64,000 bases of DNA, from positions 1-64,000 of the forward strand of contig NZ_PGCK01000003.1 of the NCBI RefSeq assembly GCF_021023085.1, in the 5' to 3' direction. This DNA is from Methanooceanicella nereidis. GTDB lineage: Archaea > Halobacteriota > Methanocellia > Methanocellales > Methanocellaceae. This document shows positions 52,675 to 61,788 of the stretch, piece after piece. Within the stretch, counting starts at the first letter, position 1. Every line of letters begins with the position of its first letter. The notes under the pieces were generated by a model. It had not been told where the DNA came from and ran no database searches. It saw nothing but the letters and a program-made list of their open reading frames with translations. Both the position numbers and the translations under genes were made by a program.

Positions 52675-55161
52675 TTGAACCCCTCCAAAGAGTATGGGAC
52701 GACGATCGCAGCGGGAGATAGCCATAATATAGAGAATCCGGAATACATGGGTGCATTACTTGATGCTATCTCGATCGCAGCCGAAGCGGAAAAAGGCGAG
52801 TTCGTGATCCCGTTGCTGCTTCAGCGCATGTGTATTTCGGTATCTGCCACATCCTCTGTGTTATATGCACTGTCAGATGATGGAAGATCCCTTATACCGC
52901 GCGTCGGCTGGGGTAAATACGATCCGGACATCATAGGGAGGCCGTACCCTGTCCGCGAACGCGGGGAATGGGAAAGCCTATTGTCAGGCAAATCAGATAT
53001 GTTATCGGGATATTCGGAGTCGGATGAGACAAATTTTCTGGCGGTCCCTGTCAGGAGCGGCGGAAAAATATCCTGCATTCTAGAACTTAAGAGAGAAGAA
53101 CGATTTTTTAAGGACGAGAAAAACCTTGTCCATGGCTTCGCGAACATCATCGGAATGAATTATTATACTGCCGGGCTCGCAAAGAGCAAAGCCGTCATGG
53201 ATGAAGGCATTAAAAAAATACTGGATATGTCAAGCTTCGCGGCCATTACTGTGTCCGCGGACGGGACCGTAATGGAATTAAACCCGCAGGGAAGCGCATT
53301 CACAGGTTACGGTGAGCATGAGATCAAAGGGAGCAGTATCAAACGCTTATTAATGGTCACGCCTCAGGGTCACGTCATTTGCATTAAGAAAAACGGTGAA
53401 GAGGTGCCTGTCAGCATCACGTCCCTGCATTTCTCCAGGGGTGAAGGCGATGTTATCCTCCACCTGATCAAACCACCTCAGGATGAAGACAAAATAATGG
53501 AATATCGCGACACCTTAGAGGGAATAATAACCCGGTCTCCATTTGGTATCCTGGTCACTGACAGTAATGGTAATTGTGTCACTGTAAATGATGCCCTTGT
53601 AAAAATGCTTGACATTAAGCAAGAGCACATGGTCAATAAATATAATCTGCTGGAAGACCCTCTCCTGGAGAGCCACGGGCTGATGCCCAGGATAAAAAGA
53701 GTATATGATAGCGGAGATGCCGCGGAACTTATCATACCCTATGACATATCGCGGCTCCCGAAAAAAGTTGAAAAGCCTCATATCAAGATATTACGTATGA
53801 TACTTTTTCCGGTGATGGGCCCCGAGCATAAGATAAAGAACGTCATCGCGGTCATTGAGGACCTCACCGAGAGGAAAGCCATGGAAAAGGATGTCCTGGA
53901 ACGTACAAGGGAGCTTGCGATATTGAACGAGGTGAGCAGGCTCATCGTGTCTACCGCGACACTCGACGAGCTGATCGATGTTATGGTCAATAATTTTAAT
54001 AAGGTCATTAACGCCGACAATTGTTACATTACCCTGTACGACGAGGACGAAAGAAAGTACTATTTTGCAGCCGCGACCGCAGATGTAAACGCCATATTCT
54101 CAGGACAAAGATTCGATTACAGCGAGAACGATAAGAATAAGACGCTCAGCCAGGTCGTCATGGAGTCTAAAAAGCCGCTTGCCATCGAGGACATACGTGA
54201 TCATCCTTTATGCGAGTCGGATAGGAGGCTGGTGAAACTCTTAGGTATCAAGTCTCTTCTCGTGCTGCCGATGTTCGTGGGCAATAAGTTCATCGGGACC
54301 ATAAGCGTTGACTCCGTTAAACGTAAAAGAAAGTTCAAGAATGGCGAGATCGACCTTATGATGACCATTACCAACCAGGCATCGATCATGATAGAGCGAG
54401 CCAAACTGTTCGGCGAGCTGTTAAGCGCTAACAAGCAGATATTGAAATCCTATGAAAAGCTAAGGGATTTCGATAAGATGAAGACCGATTTTATCACTAT
54501 CACTTCACACGAGCTCAGGACTCCTTTGACCTCGATACACGGATATACCGAGCTTATGAAAGACGGCGCGTTCGGACCGCTTACCGGCGTACAAAAAGAT
54601 AAGCTCAGGGTCATAGACCGTAACGTGAACCGGATGATGACGGTCGTGGAAAACCTATCGGAGCTCTCGCAATCCGGGTCTATAAGCTTTGATGTCAAAA
54701 AAGAACGGGCTTCCATATATGACATAGTGGATGTGTCCGTTAGCGCGATACGTCCTGTGGCATCCTCAAAAAATATTGATCTTACAGTGAAGATGTCCCC
54801 TGGACTGCCTTCGGTATGCGTCGATAAGAGTAAGATCATCAGGGTCATAGATAACCTTCTTGACAACGCCGTTAAGTTTACGCCTCCGGGAGGCAGGATC
54901 TGTGTATATGTATCTGCGACCCCAAAGAACGTCCATGTGGAGGTAAAGGATACCGGTATCGGGATACCTGAAGAAGATCTTAAGAAAATATTTACGGGCT
55001 TTTACAGGGTCGGATATCGTCCGTCTTACCAGTACACGGGTGTAGGCATCGGGCTTGCGATAGCCAAAGGAATAGTGGAGGCACATGATGGCAGCATATG
55101 GGCAGAGAGTAAGGTCAACGCAGGTAGCACGTTCCATTTCACGATACCCAGATGCGATTAA
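52675..55161 (+). CDS. GAF/PAS sensor histidine kinase
   Basis: Cytoplasmic multi-sensor kinase of about 828 aa. Domains in order: an N-terminal GAF-like domain (residues ~30-180), PAS (~190-290) with SSFAAITVSADGTVMELNPQGSAF, a second PAS (~300-410), a GAF domain (~420-590) with DNCYITLYDEDERKYYF, HisKA with the phospho-acceptor in FITITSHELRTPLTSIHGY, and HATPase with NLLDNAVKFTPPGG, DTGIGIPEED and YTGVGIGLAIAKGI. No membrane helix. The TTG at 52675 has GGTGGT before it; the ATG at 52645 lies in the likely TATA region, but remains possible. No response regulator is nearby; two V4R-like genes follow. Confidence 0.9.
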   Translation: MNPSKEYGTTIAAGDSHNIENPEYMGALLDAISIAAEAEKGEFVIPLLLQRMCISVSATSSVLYALSDDGRSLIPRVGWGKYDPDIIGRPYPVRERGEWESLLSGKSDMLSGYSESDETNFLAVPVRSGGKISCILELKREERFFKDEKNLVHGFANIIGMNYYTAGLAKSKAVMDEGIKKILDMSSFAAITVSADGTVMELNPQGSAFTGYGEHEIKGSSIKRLLMVTPQGHVICIKKNGEEVPVSITSLHFSRGEGDVILHLIKPPQDEDKIMEYRDTLEGIITRSPFGILVTDSNGNCVTVNDALVKMLDIKQEHMVNKYNLLEDPLLESHGLMPRIKRVYDSGDAAELIIPYDISRLPKKVEKPHIKILRMILFPVMGPEHKIKNVIAVIEDLTERKAMEKDVLERTRELAILNEVSRLIVSTATLDELIDVMVNNFNKVINADNCYITLYDEDERKYYFAAATADVNAIFSGQRFDYSENDKNKTLSQVVMESKKPLAIEDIRDHPLCESDRRLVKLLGIKSLLVLPMFVGNKFIGTISVDSVKRKRKFKNGEIDLMMTITNQASIMIERAKLFGELLSANKQILKSYEKLRDFDKMKTDFITITSHELRTPLTSIHGYTELMKDGAFGPLTGVQKDKLRVIDRNVNRMMTVVENLSELSQSGSISFDVKKERASIYDIVDVSVSAIRPVASSKNIDLTVKMSPGLPSVCVDKSKIIRVIDNLLDNAVKFTPPGGRICVYVSATPKNVHVEVKDTGIGIPEEDLKKIFTGFYRVGYRPSYQYTGVGIGLAIAKGIVEAHDGSIWAESKVNAGSTFHFTIPRCD

Positions 55162-55205
55162 GACGATAAATATTATTATAATACTTAAAATAAATTTAAT
55201 ATTGT

Positions 55206-55730
55206 ATGGATTCACTTCGGCTGAACATTGATTACGATGATCGGACAAAGACATTATATCTTTACGGCTCCAGTATCACGATCCACTGTCATCATTACAT
55301 TTCAAACCTGCTTAAAATGATAGACTCATCCCCGTATGTGGATGGCGGAAGCATCATGTACGACGCGGCCGAAAAAGTCACGATCAAGCATATCGGGAGG
55401 GTTTTTGAAAAAAATAATATTACCGCGACCGATGAAAAATATGCCGCGGCCGAAGAGTTTTTTGGCAAGCTGGGTTTTGGAAGGCTAAAGTTCGACATCA
55501 TTAATGGCGAAGTAAAGGGAGCTTCTTCTTCCGTAGGGTTCATACCAAAAAGCTGGACATTAAAGTATGGCGAAAGACCGGATCATATCTGTTATTTTAC
55601 CGCCGGGTACATCGCCGGAGTGATCGAAGTGATAAATAATGCGCCGCAGAGCTCCTATGAAGTATCCGAGACAGCATGTATCGCCTCAGGCAGCCCGGAA
55701 TGCGTATTTGTTGTGAGGTCGCCTATATGA
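55206..55730 (+). CDS. V4R-like small-molecule-binding protein, first copy
   Basis: Soluble protein of 174 aa. The C-terminal half has the V4R (4-vinyl reductase) pattern, ending YEVSETACIASGSPECVFVV, where the Cys-x6-Cys pair may bind a ligand or metal. The N-terminal ~60 residues, with YGSSITIHCHHYISNLLKMID, contain a conserved-looking CHH. It follows the histidine kinase by 44 bp and overlaps the next, paralogous gene by four bases (ATGA), so the three are probably one signalling operon. Confidence 0.72.
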   Translation: MDSLRLNIDYDDRTKTLYLYGSSITIHCHHYISNLLKMIDSSPYVDGGSIMYDAAEKVTIKHIGRVFEKNNITATDEKYAAAEEFFGKLGFGRLKFDIINGEVKGASSSVGFIPKSWTLKYGERPDHICYFTAGYIAGVIEVINNAPQSSYEVSETACIASGSPECVFVVRSPI

Positions 55731-56338
55731 CGATAGACAAAAAGAAGATCGTTGATACCGTCAGGTCAATAAAGCTGGAAGAGGGTAAGGATGGTCTCAT
55801 CAAGATCTTCGGTGTATATCTAACGTTCATGTACACGGATTTTTACAATGATTTTTCTTATGAGTTCTTATTTTCGGCAGAAAAGGAGATAGGGGAATAT
55901 GCTATCGAATCGATCGAAGGCCTCTTAATACACGCAGCACAGGAGTGCGGCCTTGAAACGATGAACGCTGTCATGCAGTCACAAGAATGGAGATCGATCG
56001 TAGAGCCTTTAATATCTACGTCTAATGATAGGGTCGAGGCGATAGTCGAGATAGTCAACGCTTTCGGCTGGGGCAACGTACATGTCAAAAGCCTTGTCCC
56101 GGGTGAAGAGCTTACTCTCATAGCATATGACTCATACGAGGCAAACGGGTATCTGAAAGAATACGGAAGATCGGACAGGCCGCGATGTTATATGCTCAGG
56201 GGAGTTGCCGGATCCATAATGGATCTCGTATACGGTGACAGGCCTTTTCCGCTAAATCTGGAGACCTATCAGGCTGTACAGACGAAATGTATCACTATGG
56301 GGGACGAGTATTCGGAATTTTATGTCACAAAGGTGTGA
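55727..56338 (+). CDS. V4R-like small-molecule-binding protein, second copy
   Basis: Soluble protein of about 203 aa, distantly like the gene before it. Its end, VQTKCITMGDEYSEFYVTKV, matches the V4R end but has Ser in place of the second Cys. The centre has AFGWGNVHVKSLVPGEELTLIAYDSYEANGYL and RCYMLRGVAGSIMDLVYG, fitting a hydrophobic pocket. The overlap ATGA with the previous gene implies coupled translation. Probable sensor partners for the upstream kinase. Confidence 0.7.
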   Translation: MTIDKKKIVDTVRSIKLEEGKDGLIKIFGVYLTFMYTDFYNDFSYEFLFSAEKEIGEYAIESIEGLLIHAAQECGLETMNAVMQSQEWRSIVEPLISTSNDRVEAIVEIVNAFGWGNVHVKSLVPGEELTLIAYDSYEANGYLKEYGRSDRPRCYMLRGVAGSIMDLVYGDRPFPLNLETYQAVQTKCITMGDEYSEFYVTKV

Positions 56339-56375
56339 CATCAAATTTATGCTGCCGATCATAACAGGCATCTTT

Positions 56376-57956
56376 TTATGGAAATCGCTTCCTGCCGAAT
56401 TTTATCAGCGACGCCAGAAGCAGAGTGCCCGCAGTGGCGGCTGTAAGTATCACGCCTTCGAGCACGCCATGCTGTTTTGGAAGCTGTATTGGAAGGCAAT
56501 CCACACATGCAAAAAGCGTATCACAGCTTTCTTTATATTCGATATATATTTTCGCTGTGTGGTTACCTGTAGTGCCATTAGGGACGCTGGATTTCACGAT
56601 GAACTCCCCGGCCTTTCCAGGCTCTACGACTAAATGGCCTCGGGGTATGCCGTTAATGTAATACGGCCAGTTATCCCCTATCTCTGCGGAAATAACGAAC
56701 TCGATCGGGAATTCCCAGTTGTTATAGACCCTTACAGGTATTTCAAAGCTCTCGCCCTCTGTGGCGTTGATCACCGGGTATCCCTCCTCGTTTTTCTTAA
56801 GTTTGATCACGGCGTCGAACAAAGGGTCCCCCTCGACCGTGACCTTCAGGCAGAGCTTATTTGATTTTAGCCTCTCGCCTTTTAGGGTGACATTGATATA
56901 GTATTCACCCGGCACTGTATCTTCAGGGACATAAACATATAATCCCGTATCGGCTGTCACTTCGTCCGGTATGAAAAATTTCGTTCCGTTGAGCGTGGTC
57001 GCCGTCCAGCCTTCCGGCTTCTCTATCACGAAGTCCATGAACTTATTATCGGCATAATCGTTATTCAGCGATAATGTAAAAACGGTCGTAGATCCCGGCT
57101 TTACGACTCTCTCCGGCGAATAAGAGCCAAGGTCCACTTTCTCGAAAGGCAGGTCTTTAACGATCACCACTACGGGTATCTCTGCAAAATATGCGCCGCC
57201 GTTCACGACGATCTTTACTATATAAGTGCCTAGCTCATTTCCAGTATATTTTAGGGTGAAAGTATTAAAGTCAAAGCCTCCTGTCCGTACCAGTAATGCC
57301 TCGCCCTTCGGGAACCATGCCTGCCAATCCCTGCCGGGGGTGATCACAGTAAAGGTAACGGTCTGGTCTATGACCTGGAAGTTTTCCACAAGTATGGAAC
57401 ACTCTACTTCCCTTCCGGGGCTGGTCTCAAGGACCGGGTATCTGACATATGGCACGAACCCGTTGAACGGTATCGGGATAAGGCCGATGTTCAGGGTCTG
57501 GGTGGATTGGAGGTCCGCCTCAAAGATATTGTTCTGAAAAGATCTTGCAACAGCGACTACCGAATATTTTCCCGACGGCACGACCACAGAATAATAACCT
57601 ATTGGATTGGATATCGTCTGGGCGACTATCGTGTTGTTACGGATAAAATATATTATAGCGCCGGGGATGGGGATCAGTACGCCCGGCCTGTCCCGTATGT
57701 CTATCGATTCGCTCACATAGCCTTCTATCACTATTATCTGGCCTGCCTGAGCATTTCCATTGAGCGGATCCTTTGTGATGGAGCTGTCTATCTCGATCTC
57801 GTCTTCTCCTACCGTGACCGATGTATCGATATCCGCTCCGGCATGCATCGACGCCGCCGGAAGTAATATCGAAGAAATGATCATTGCGCATAATATGACA
57901 TTTGCCACCCTTGTCGATCCTTTTTCAGCTATGCTGTTCACCTCATGGAAGGGCAC
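56376..57956 (-). CDS. secreted multi-domain beta-sandwich surface protein
   Basis: Surface protein of 526 aa. A signal peptide (NVILCAMIISSILLPAASMHAGA) is followed by a carboxypeptidase-regulatory-like domain (residues ~68-150, IVIEGYVSES...GYYSVVVPSGKYSVVAVA). Several immunoglobulin-like domains of the NEW3/CARDB kind come next (VKPGSTTVFTLSLNNDYAD...PEGWTATTLNG; TVPGEYYINVTLKG). A C-terminal helix (LEGVILTAATAGTLLLASLI) and a basic end complete it. Several N-glycosylation sequons (NVT, NAT, NGT, NHT) are visible. Likely cell-envelope protein. Confidence 0.78.
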   Translation of the reverse strand: MPFHEVNSIAEKGSTRVANVILCAMIISSILLPAASMHAGADIDTSVTVGEDEIEIDSSITKDPLNGNAQAGQIIVIEGYVSESIDIRDRPGVLIPIPGAIIYFIRNNTIVAQTISNPIGYYSVVVPSGKYSVVAVARSFQNNIFEADLQSTQTLNIGLIPIPFNGFVPYVRYPVLETSPGREVECSILVENFQVIDQTVTFTVITPGRDWQAWFPKGEALLVRTGGFDFNTFTLKYTGNELGTYIVKIVVNGGAYFAEIPVVVIVKDLPFEKVDLGSYSPERVVKPGSTTVFTLSLNNDYADNKFMDFVIEKPEGWTATTLNGTKFFIPDEVTADTGLYVYVPEDTVPGEYYINVTLKGERLKSNKLCLKVTVEGDPLFDAVIKLKKNEEGYPVINATEGESFEIPVRVYNNWEFPIEFVISAEIGDNWPYYINGIPRGHLVVEPGKAGEFIVKSSVPNGTTGNHTAKIYIEYKESCDTLFACVDCLPIQLPKQHGVLEGVILTAATAGTLLLASLIKFGRKRFP

Positions 57957-58187
57957 TAATCGAATACATATTAATTAATTCAGTTACGAATGGTACCAAA
58001 TATATTATTAAATAGACTATTATATATAAATTTCTGATTATTATTTCCTTTTCTATTTTATCGCTTGTCATTTAAGCTATATCTCAAAAAATCTGGAATA
58101 TCCTTTTACTATATACGCAACGGCGATTGATTCGACTCGCGATACTATAGTTAACTATATATAATCCCATTCTCATTTTTGCTAATC

Positions 58188-58742
58188 ATGGAACTTCCTA
58201 CGCCGGAGAGCATTAAGAAAAGAAGGATGAAGCTCGGGCTCACCCAGAGCGCATTAGCGGAGAAGGCTAACGTAAGCCAGCCTCTGATAGCCCGGATAGA
58301 GTCCGGGGATGTCGATCCGCGTCTTTCTACGTTGAGAAGCATCATCAACGCTCTTGACGAGATGGAAAAATGCAAGGTCACGGCCAAAGACCTTATGACA
58401 TCGCAGATAATCTCGCTCTCTCCGGAGGATACTGTTGATAAGGCCGTCAAGCTAATGGAAAAATATGGGTTTTCACAATTACCGGTAATCGAAAAAGGGG
58501 TTCCAATCGGCAGCATATCCGAAAGCATCCTTGTACAGGCTATGGGCAGCGAGGACATCAGCAGGATAAGCACATCTAAAGTAAAACAGTATATGGACGA
58601 ATCGTTCCCTGCAGTCTCACCAAGGACGGACATGGGCACTGTATCCCACCTTCTGGAATCCTATCACGCCGTGCTGGTGATGGAACTCGGAAAGGTAGTG
58701 GGCGTCATAACAAAGTATGACATAATGCGGCTCCTAAAGTGA
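58188..58742 (+). CDS. XRE-type helix-turn-helix regulator with CBS domains
   Basis: Regulator of about 184 aa. The N-terminal HTH is KKRRMKLGLTQSALAEKANVSQPLIARIESGDVDPRLSTLRSII; two CBS motifs follow (residues ~65-120 with LMTSQIISLSPEDTVDKAVKLMEKYGFSQLPVIEKGVPIG, and ~125-184 with MGTVSHLLESYHAVLVMELGKVVGVITKYDIMRLL). CBS pairs usually sense adenosyl nucleotides. TATA-like ACTATATATAATC at about 58152-58163 lies some 26 bp before ATG 58188, so the mRNA is probably leaderless. Confidence 0.88.
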   Translation: MELPTPESIKKRRMKLGLTQSALAEKANVSQPLIARIESGDVDPRLSTLRSIINALDEMEKCKVTAKDLMTSQIISLSPEDTVDKAVKLMEKYGFSQLPVIEKGVPIGSISESILVQAMGSEDISRISTSKVKQYMDESFPAVSPRTDMGTVSHLLESYHAVLVMELGKVVGVITKYDIMRLLK

Positions 58743-58822
58743 ACCGTTCATTTATCTGTATGAATATAAAAAATACCGGACATTAGTTGTGTGTCCCTTT
58801 AATTCCTGGTTTTATAATTTCT

Positions 58823-58928
58823 TTTTCACCACTAAACGCACGAAGGCGAACAAGGAACACAAATTTTTTTAGAAATTTAGAATATCCATTAAAAAATTTG
58901 TGTTCCTTGTTCGCCTTCGTGGTGAAAA
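58823..58928. repeat. CACGAAG-type inverted repeat element, locus 3
   Basis: Left arm 58823-58870 and right arm 58891-58928 pair perfectly over about 28 bp (GAAGGCGAACAAGGAACACA, then AATTTTTT) around a ~20-base AT-rich loop. The left arm carries an extra ~9-base module (TAAACGCAC), the same kind of length difference as in locus 1. This is the simplest member of the family: one unit in each direction. Confidence 0.9.
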
Positions 58929-59095
58929 GGTGGCGTTCCTTTGTTGCCTTTGGGATGCACTTGAAGAAAGATAACTGACATATACGTTAAAGAAATTACC
59001 GGACACATCACAGGTAAAAGAAGATGGTCTTTTCTGTCCGATTAGTTTCTTGACGCTCGCAGGTTTGATTTATATCGCCTTTCTTCCATTTCATA

Positions 59096-59260
59096 ATGAT
59101 GACTTACAGGAATGATATAGTATCAAGGGAATGTGACCTGATAAAGTGTCCGTATTGTTTTCCGGGCCTGAACGTTTTCGGAAAACAGAAAGGATTCTGC
59201 GGAATGGTCAGATCTTTACTTGATGTCGGATGCCCTCTCTCGAACGACCATAAACATTAA
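59096..59260 (+). CDS. small cysteine-rich protein
   Basis: A 54-aa ORF starting MMTYRNDIVSRECDLIKCPY with cysteines at 13, 18, 21, 35 and 46, including CPYC, which suggests a zinc or Fe-S site. TATA-like ATTTATAT at about 59067-59074 lies 25 bp before the ATG, as expected for a leaderless archaeal gene. It stands alone between the XRE-CBS regulator and the histone. No family recognised. Confidence 0.55.
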   Translation: MMTYRNDIVSRECDLIKCPYCFPGLNVFGKQKGFCGMVRSLLDVGCPLSNDHKH

Positions 59261-59491
59261 AACATTATATGTCCATTGATGTTGAACTACGTACATTCAT
59301 GAGCCATAATATCCAATATTCAATATATTTTATGTTTATTGAAATGAAAATTTTTATAAAATCGTTTATTACACTTTTTTTCTTTCTATCACGGCCGTAA
59401 ATGCTTTATTGACTTTGATTTATAAGTAAAAATGAAAAATTTTATATTGCATATGAGCGCTAGTAATTTAACATAATCTAGAGGTTTAACT

Positions 59492-59707
59492 ATGTCAGAA
59501 ATTTCAAAAGCTCCGATAGCAAGACTTTTAAGCGAGGCCGGAGGAGAGAGGATCTCCGCAGAGGCCGTCGATGAAATGGTAAAGTACACAGAGGACTATA
59601 TACTGAAGATCGGCTCCGAGGCCAGCAAACTTTGCGCCCACGCCGGCAGGAAGACCATAAAGGCCGACGACATCAAGCTCGCTGTTGAGAGGCTTGGATC
59701 GTTTTAG
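59492..59707 (+). CDS. archaeal histone
   Basis: Chromatin protein of 71 aa with the single histone fold: APIARLLSEAGGERISAEAVDEMVKYTEDY, then LCAHAGRKTIKADDIKLAVERLG. The RKTIKADDIKLA segment carries the DNA-binding loop lysine and the Arg-Thr pair conserved in HMf-type histones. Monomers dimerise and stack on DNA. The start has GAGGTTT upstream, and an AT-rich promoter with TTTTATATT lies at about 59437. Expressed alone. Confidence 0.96.
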   Translation: MSEISKAPIARLLSEAGGERISAEAVDEMVKYTEDYILKIGSEASKLCAHAGRKTIKADDIKLAVERLGSF

Positions 59708-60007
59708 GCGATACGATCATAACTCATTTTACGCACCAGAAACGGTTATAGGTCAAAGACGATACGTTCGTTTTTGACTAAAACCACTTTGATAAGGCTC
59801 TTTGTTTTACCGGGCTTCAGGGATTTCCGCCTTCCAGCCCATAGTGTATTTGTGAATAGATCTGCAGAGCCTTCAGTCACTTAGGGCCATAATAACCTAT
59901 TTTTACCCCATAATAATCTCTTACACTTTATTCTTTCACTACTTCAGGACAGTTAAGCTTTTAAAGTTATACGATTTAAATTCATCTCCGATAACGGGGA
60001 ATTATCA
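59708..60007. other. intergenic region between histone and Lrp genes
   Basis: 300 bases without an open frame of note. The right end has the Lrp gene's promoter (TATA-like GATTTAAAT near 59970) and ribosome site GGGGA at 59996-60000. No clear hairpin or repeat beyond short A/T runs. Confidence 0.45.
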
Positions 60008-60487
60008 ATGAGAGAAGTACTCGAATTACTCGAAAAGGACGCACGTATGACTCCTGAGGAAATAGCGGAACAGACAGGTCTTCAGGTGAAGGCCGTCGCC
60101 GACTTCATAAAGGAGATGGAGATACGGGGCGTCATAAAGAGGTACAAGACAGTCATCGACTGGGAAAAGTTCGGCGACGAGTCCGTATACGCCATAATCG
60201 AGGTACAGATCAGCCTCGAGCGTAACATCGGATATGATGCCATAGCCGAACGCATAGCTAAATTCCCCGAAGTAGTCACCTGTATGCTAGTCTCGGGTGA
60301 CCACGACCTGCACCTGGTGGTCAAGGGGAAGACGATGAAGGACGTCGCCTTCTTCGTGGCCGAGAAGATATCTCCGCTGGGACAGGTACAGCACACTGCA
60401 ACTCATTTCATGCTGCGCTCGTATAAGAGCGAAGGCGAGATCATGTTCGAACGCGAAGAGGATACAAGGCTGGTCATACATCCATGA
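60008..60487 (+). CDS. Lrp/AsnC family transcriptional regulator
   Basis: Regulator of 159 aa. The N-terminal HTH (LELLEKDARMTPEEIAEQTGLQVKAVADFIKEMEIRGVIKRYKTVIDW) and the RAM/ACT-like ligand domain (ISLERNIGYDAIAERIAKFPEVVTCMLVSGDHDLHLVVKG) are both complete. It overlaps the aminotransferase gene by four bases (ATGA), so it probably controls amino acid metabolism through its co-translated partner and itself. Confidence 0.93.
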   Translation: MREVLELLEKDARMTPEEIAEQTGLQVKAVADFIKEMEIRGVIKRYKTVIDWEKFGDESVYAIIEVQISLERNIGYDAIAERIAKFPEVVTCMLVSGDHDLHLVVKGKTMKDVAFFVAEKISPLGQVQHTATHFMLRSYKSEGEIMFEREEDTRLVIHP

Positions 60488-61668
60488 AGATATCGCAGAA
60501 AGTCAAGGACCTGCCGCCTTCAGGCATCAGGAAATATTTTGACATCGCGTCGACCATCGACGATGTAATATCACTTGGCGTGGGCGAGCCGGATTTCGTC
60601 ACTCCGTGGAGAGTGCGCGAAGCGGCCATGTATGCGTTCGAAAAGGGCTATACTACTTACACGTCAAACTGGGGCGTACTCGAACTGAGGCAGCTCATAT
60701 CGAAATACGAGATGGAAGGTATTGGCGTCGATTACAACCCCAAGAACGAGATACTTGTCACGACGGGCGTAAGCGAGGCCATCGACCTTGCCATAAGGGC
60801 AATAACGGACCCGGGAGACGAGGTGCTGGTAGTTGAGCCATGCTATGTCTCATATAAGCCATGTATCATGATGGCAGACGGGGTTCCAGTATCCGTCTCA
60901 TCTAAGCCCGAAAATGATTTCCGCGTCACGAAAGAGGATCTCGAGGCTAAGATAACGTCAAAGACGAAGTCTATAATACTCAGCTATCCGAACAACCCGA
61001 CAGGTGCCATAATGACCAGGAAGGACCTGGAGGAAGTGGCGGACGTCGCGATAGAGCACGACCTTATGGTACTATCGGACGAGGTTTATGATAAGCTCAC
61101 CTATGAGGGCACTCATTCTTCCATAGCTTCGCTCAACGGCATGAGGGATAACACCATAGTCCTGAACGGCTTCAGCAAGGCGTTCGCGATGACCGGGTGG
61201 AGGCTTGGCTACGCATGCGGCAATCATGAAGTTATCGAGGCCATGATGAAGATCCACCAGTATACCATGCTCTGTGCGCCTATTACTGCGCAGATGGGCG
61301 CGATAGAGGCGCTGAAGAGCGGCCAGAGCGAGATGAAGGAGATGGTCAGCGAATACAACCGCCGCAGGCGTGTCATAGTACGCGGGTTCAACTCGATGGG
61401 CTTATCCTGCTTCGAGCCGAAAGGGGCGTTCTATGCTTTCCCGTCCGTGAAAAGCACCGGGCTGTCGTCGGAAGAGTTCGCCGAGAGGCTGCTTTATGAG
61501 TATCACGTCGTCGTGGTGCCGGGCAGCGTGTTCGGTGAATCTGGCGTCGGGCATTTAAGATGCTCTTACGCTACGTCAATGGACGGCATAAAAGAGGCGC
61601 TGGGAAGAATAGAGGCTTTCATCGACGAGATTAAAAAGCAGCATGCTCCGACGCTAAAACATAGGTAA
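60484..61668 (+). CDS. class I/II pyridoxal phosphate aminotransferase
   Basis: PLP enzyme of 394 aa. Motifs are ISLGVGEPDFVTPWRVREAA, SYPNNPTGAIM, LSDEVYDKLTY, the Schiff-base lysine in NGFSKAFAMTGWRLGY (Lys 232), and the Arg in VGHLRCSYATS. Homologues coupled to Lrp genes in methanogens are often aromatic or aspartate aminotransferases; the specificity is not visible. Overlap with the Lrp gene indicates translational coupling. Confidence 0.92.
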   Translation: MKISQKVKDLPPSGIRKYFDIASTIDDVISLGVGEPDFVTPWRVREAAMYAFEKGYTTYTSNWGVLELRQLISKYEMEGIGVDYNPKNEILVTTGVSEAIDLAIRAITDPGDEVLVVEPCYVSYKPCIMMADGVPVSVSSKPENDFRVTKEDLEAKITSKTKSIILSYPNNPTGAIMTRKDLEEVADVAIEHDLMVLSDEVYDKLTYEGTHSSIASLNGMRDNTIVLNGFSKAFAMTGWRLGYACGNHEVIEAMMKIHQYTMLCAPITAQMGAIEALKSGQSEMKEMVSEYNRRRRVIVRGFNSMGLSCFEPKGAFYAFPSVKSTGLSSEEFAERLLYEYHVVVVPGSVFGESGVGHLRCSYATSMDGIKEALGRIEAFIDEIKKQHAPTLKHR

Positions 61669-61788
61669 GATCATAGTTCAATGCACTAATGGCGCTAAGG
61701 CTCTACGAATCCGTGCACAAAGGCACGTTTTTTAAGACTTCCCGGGCCTTAGTATTTCCTTAATTTTTATGAGCCTTAAGTTATGGCC

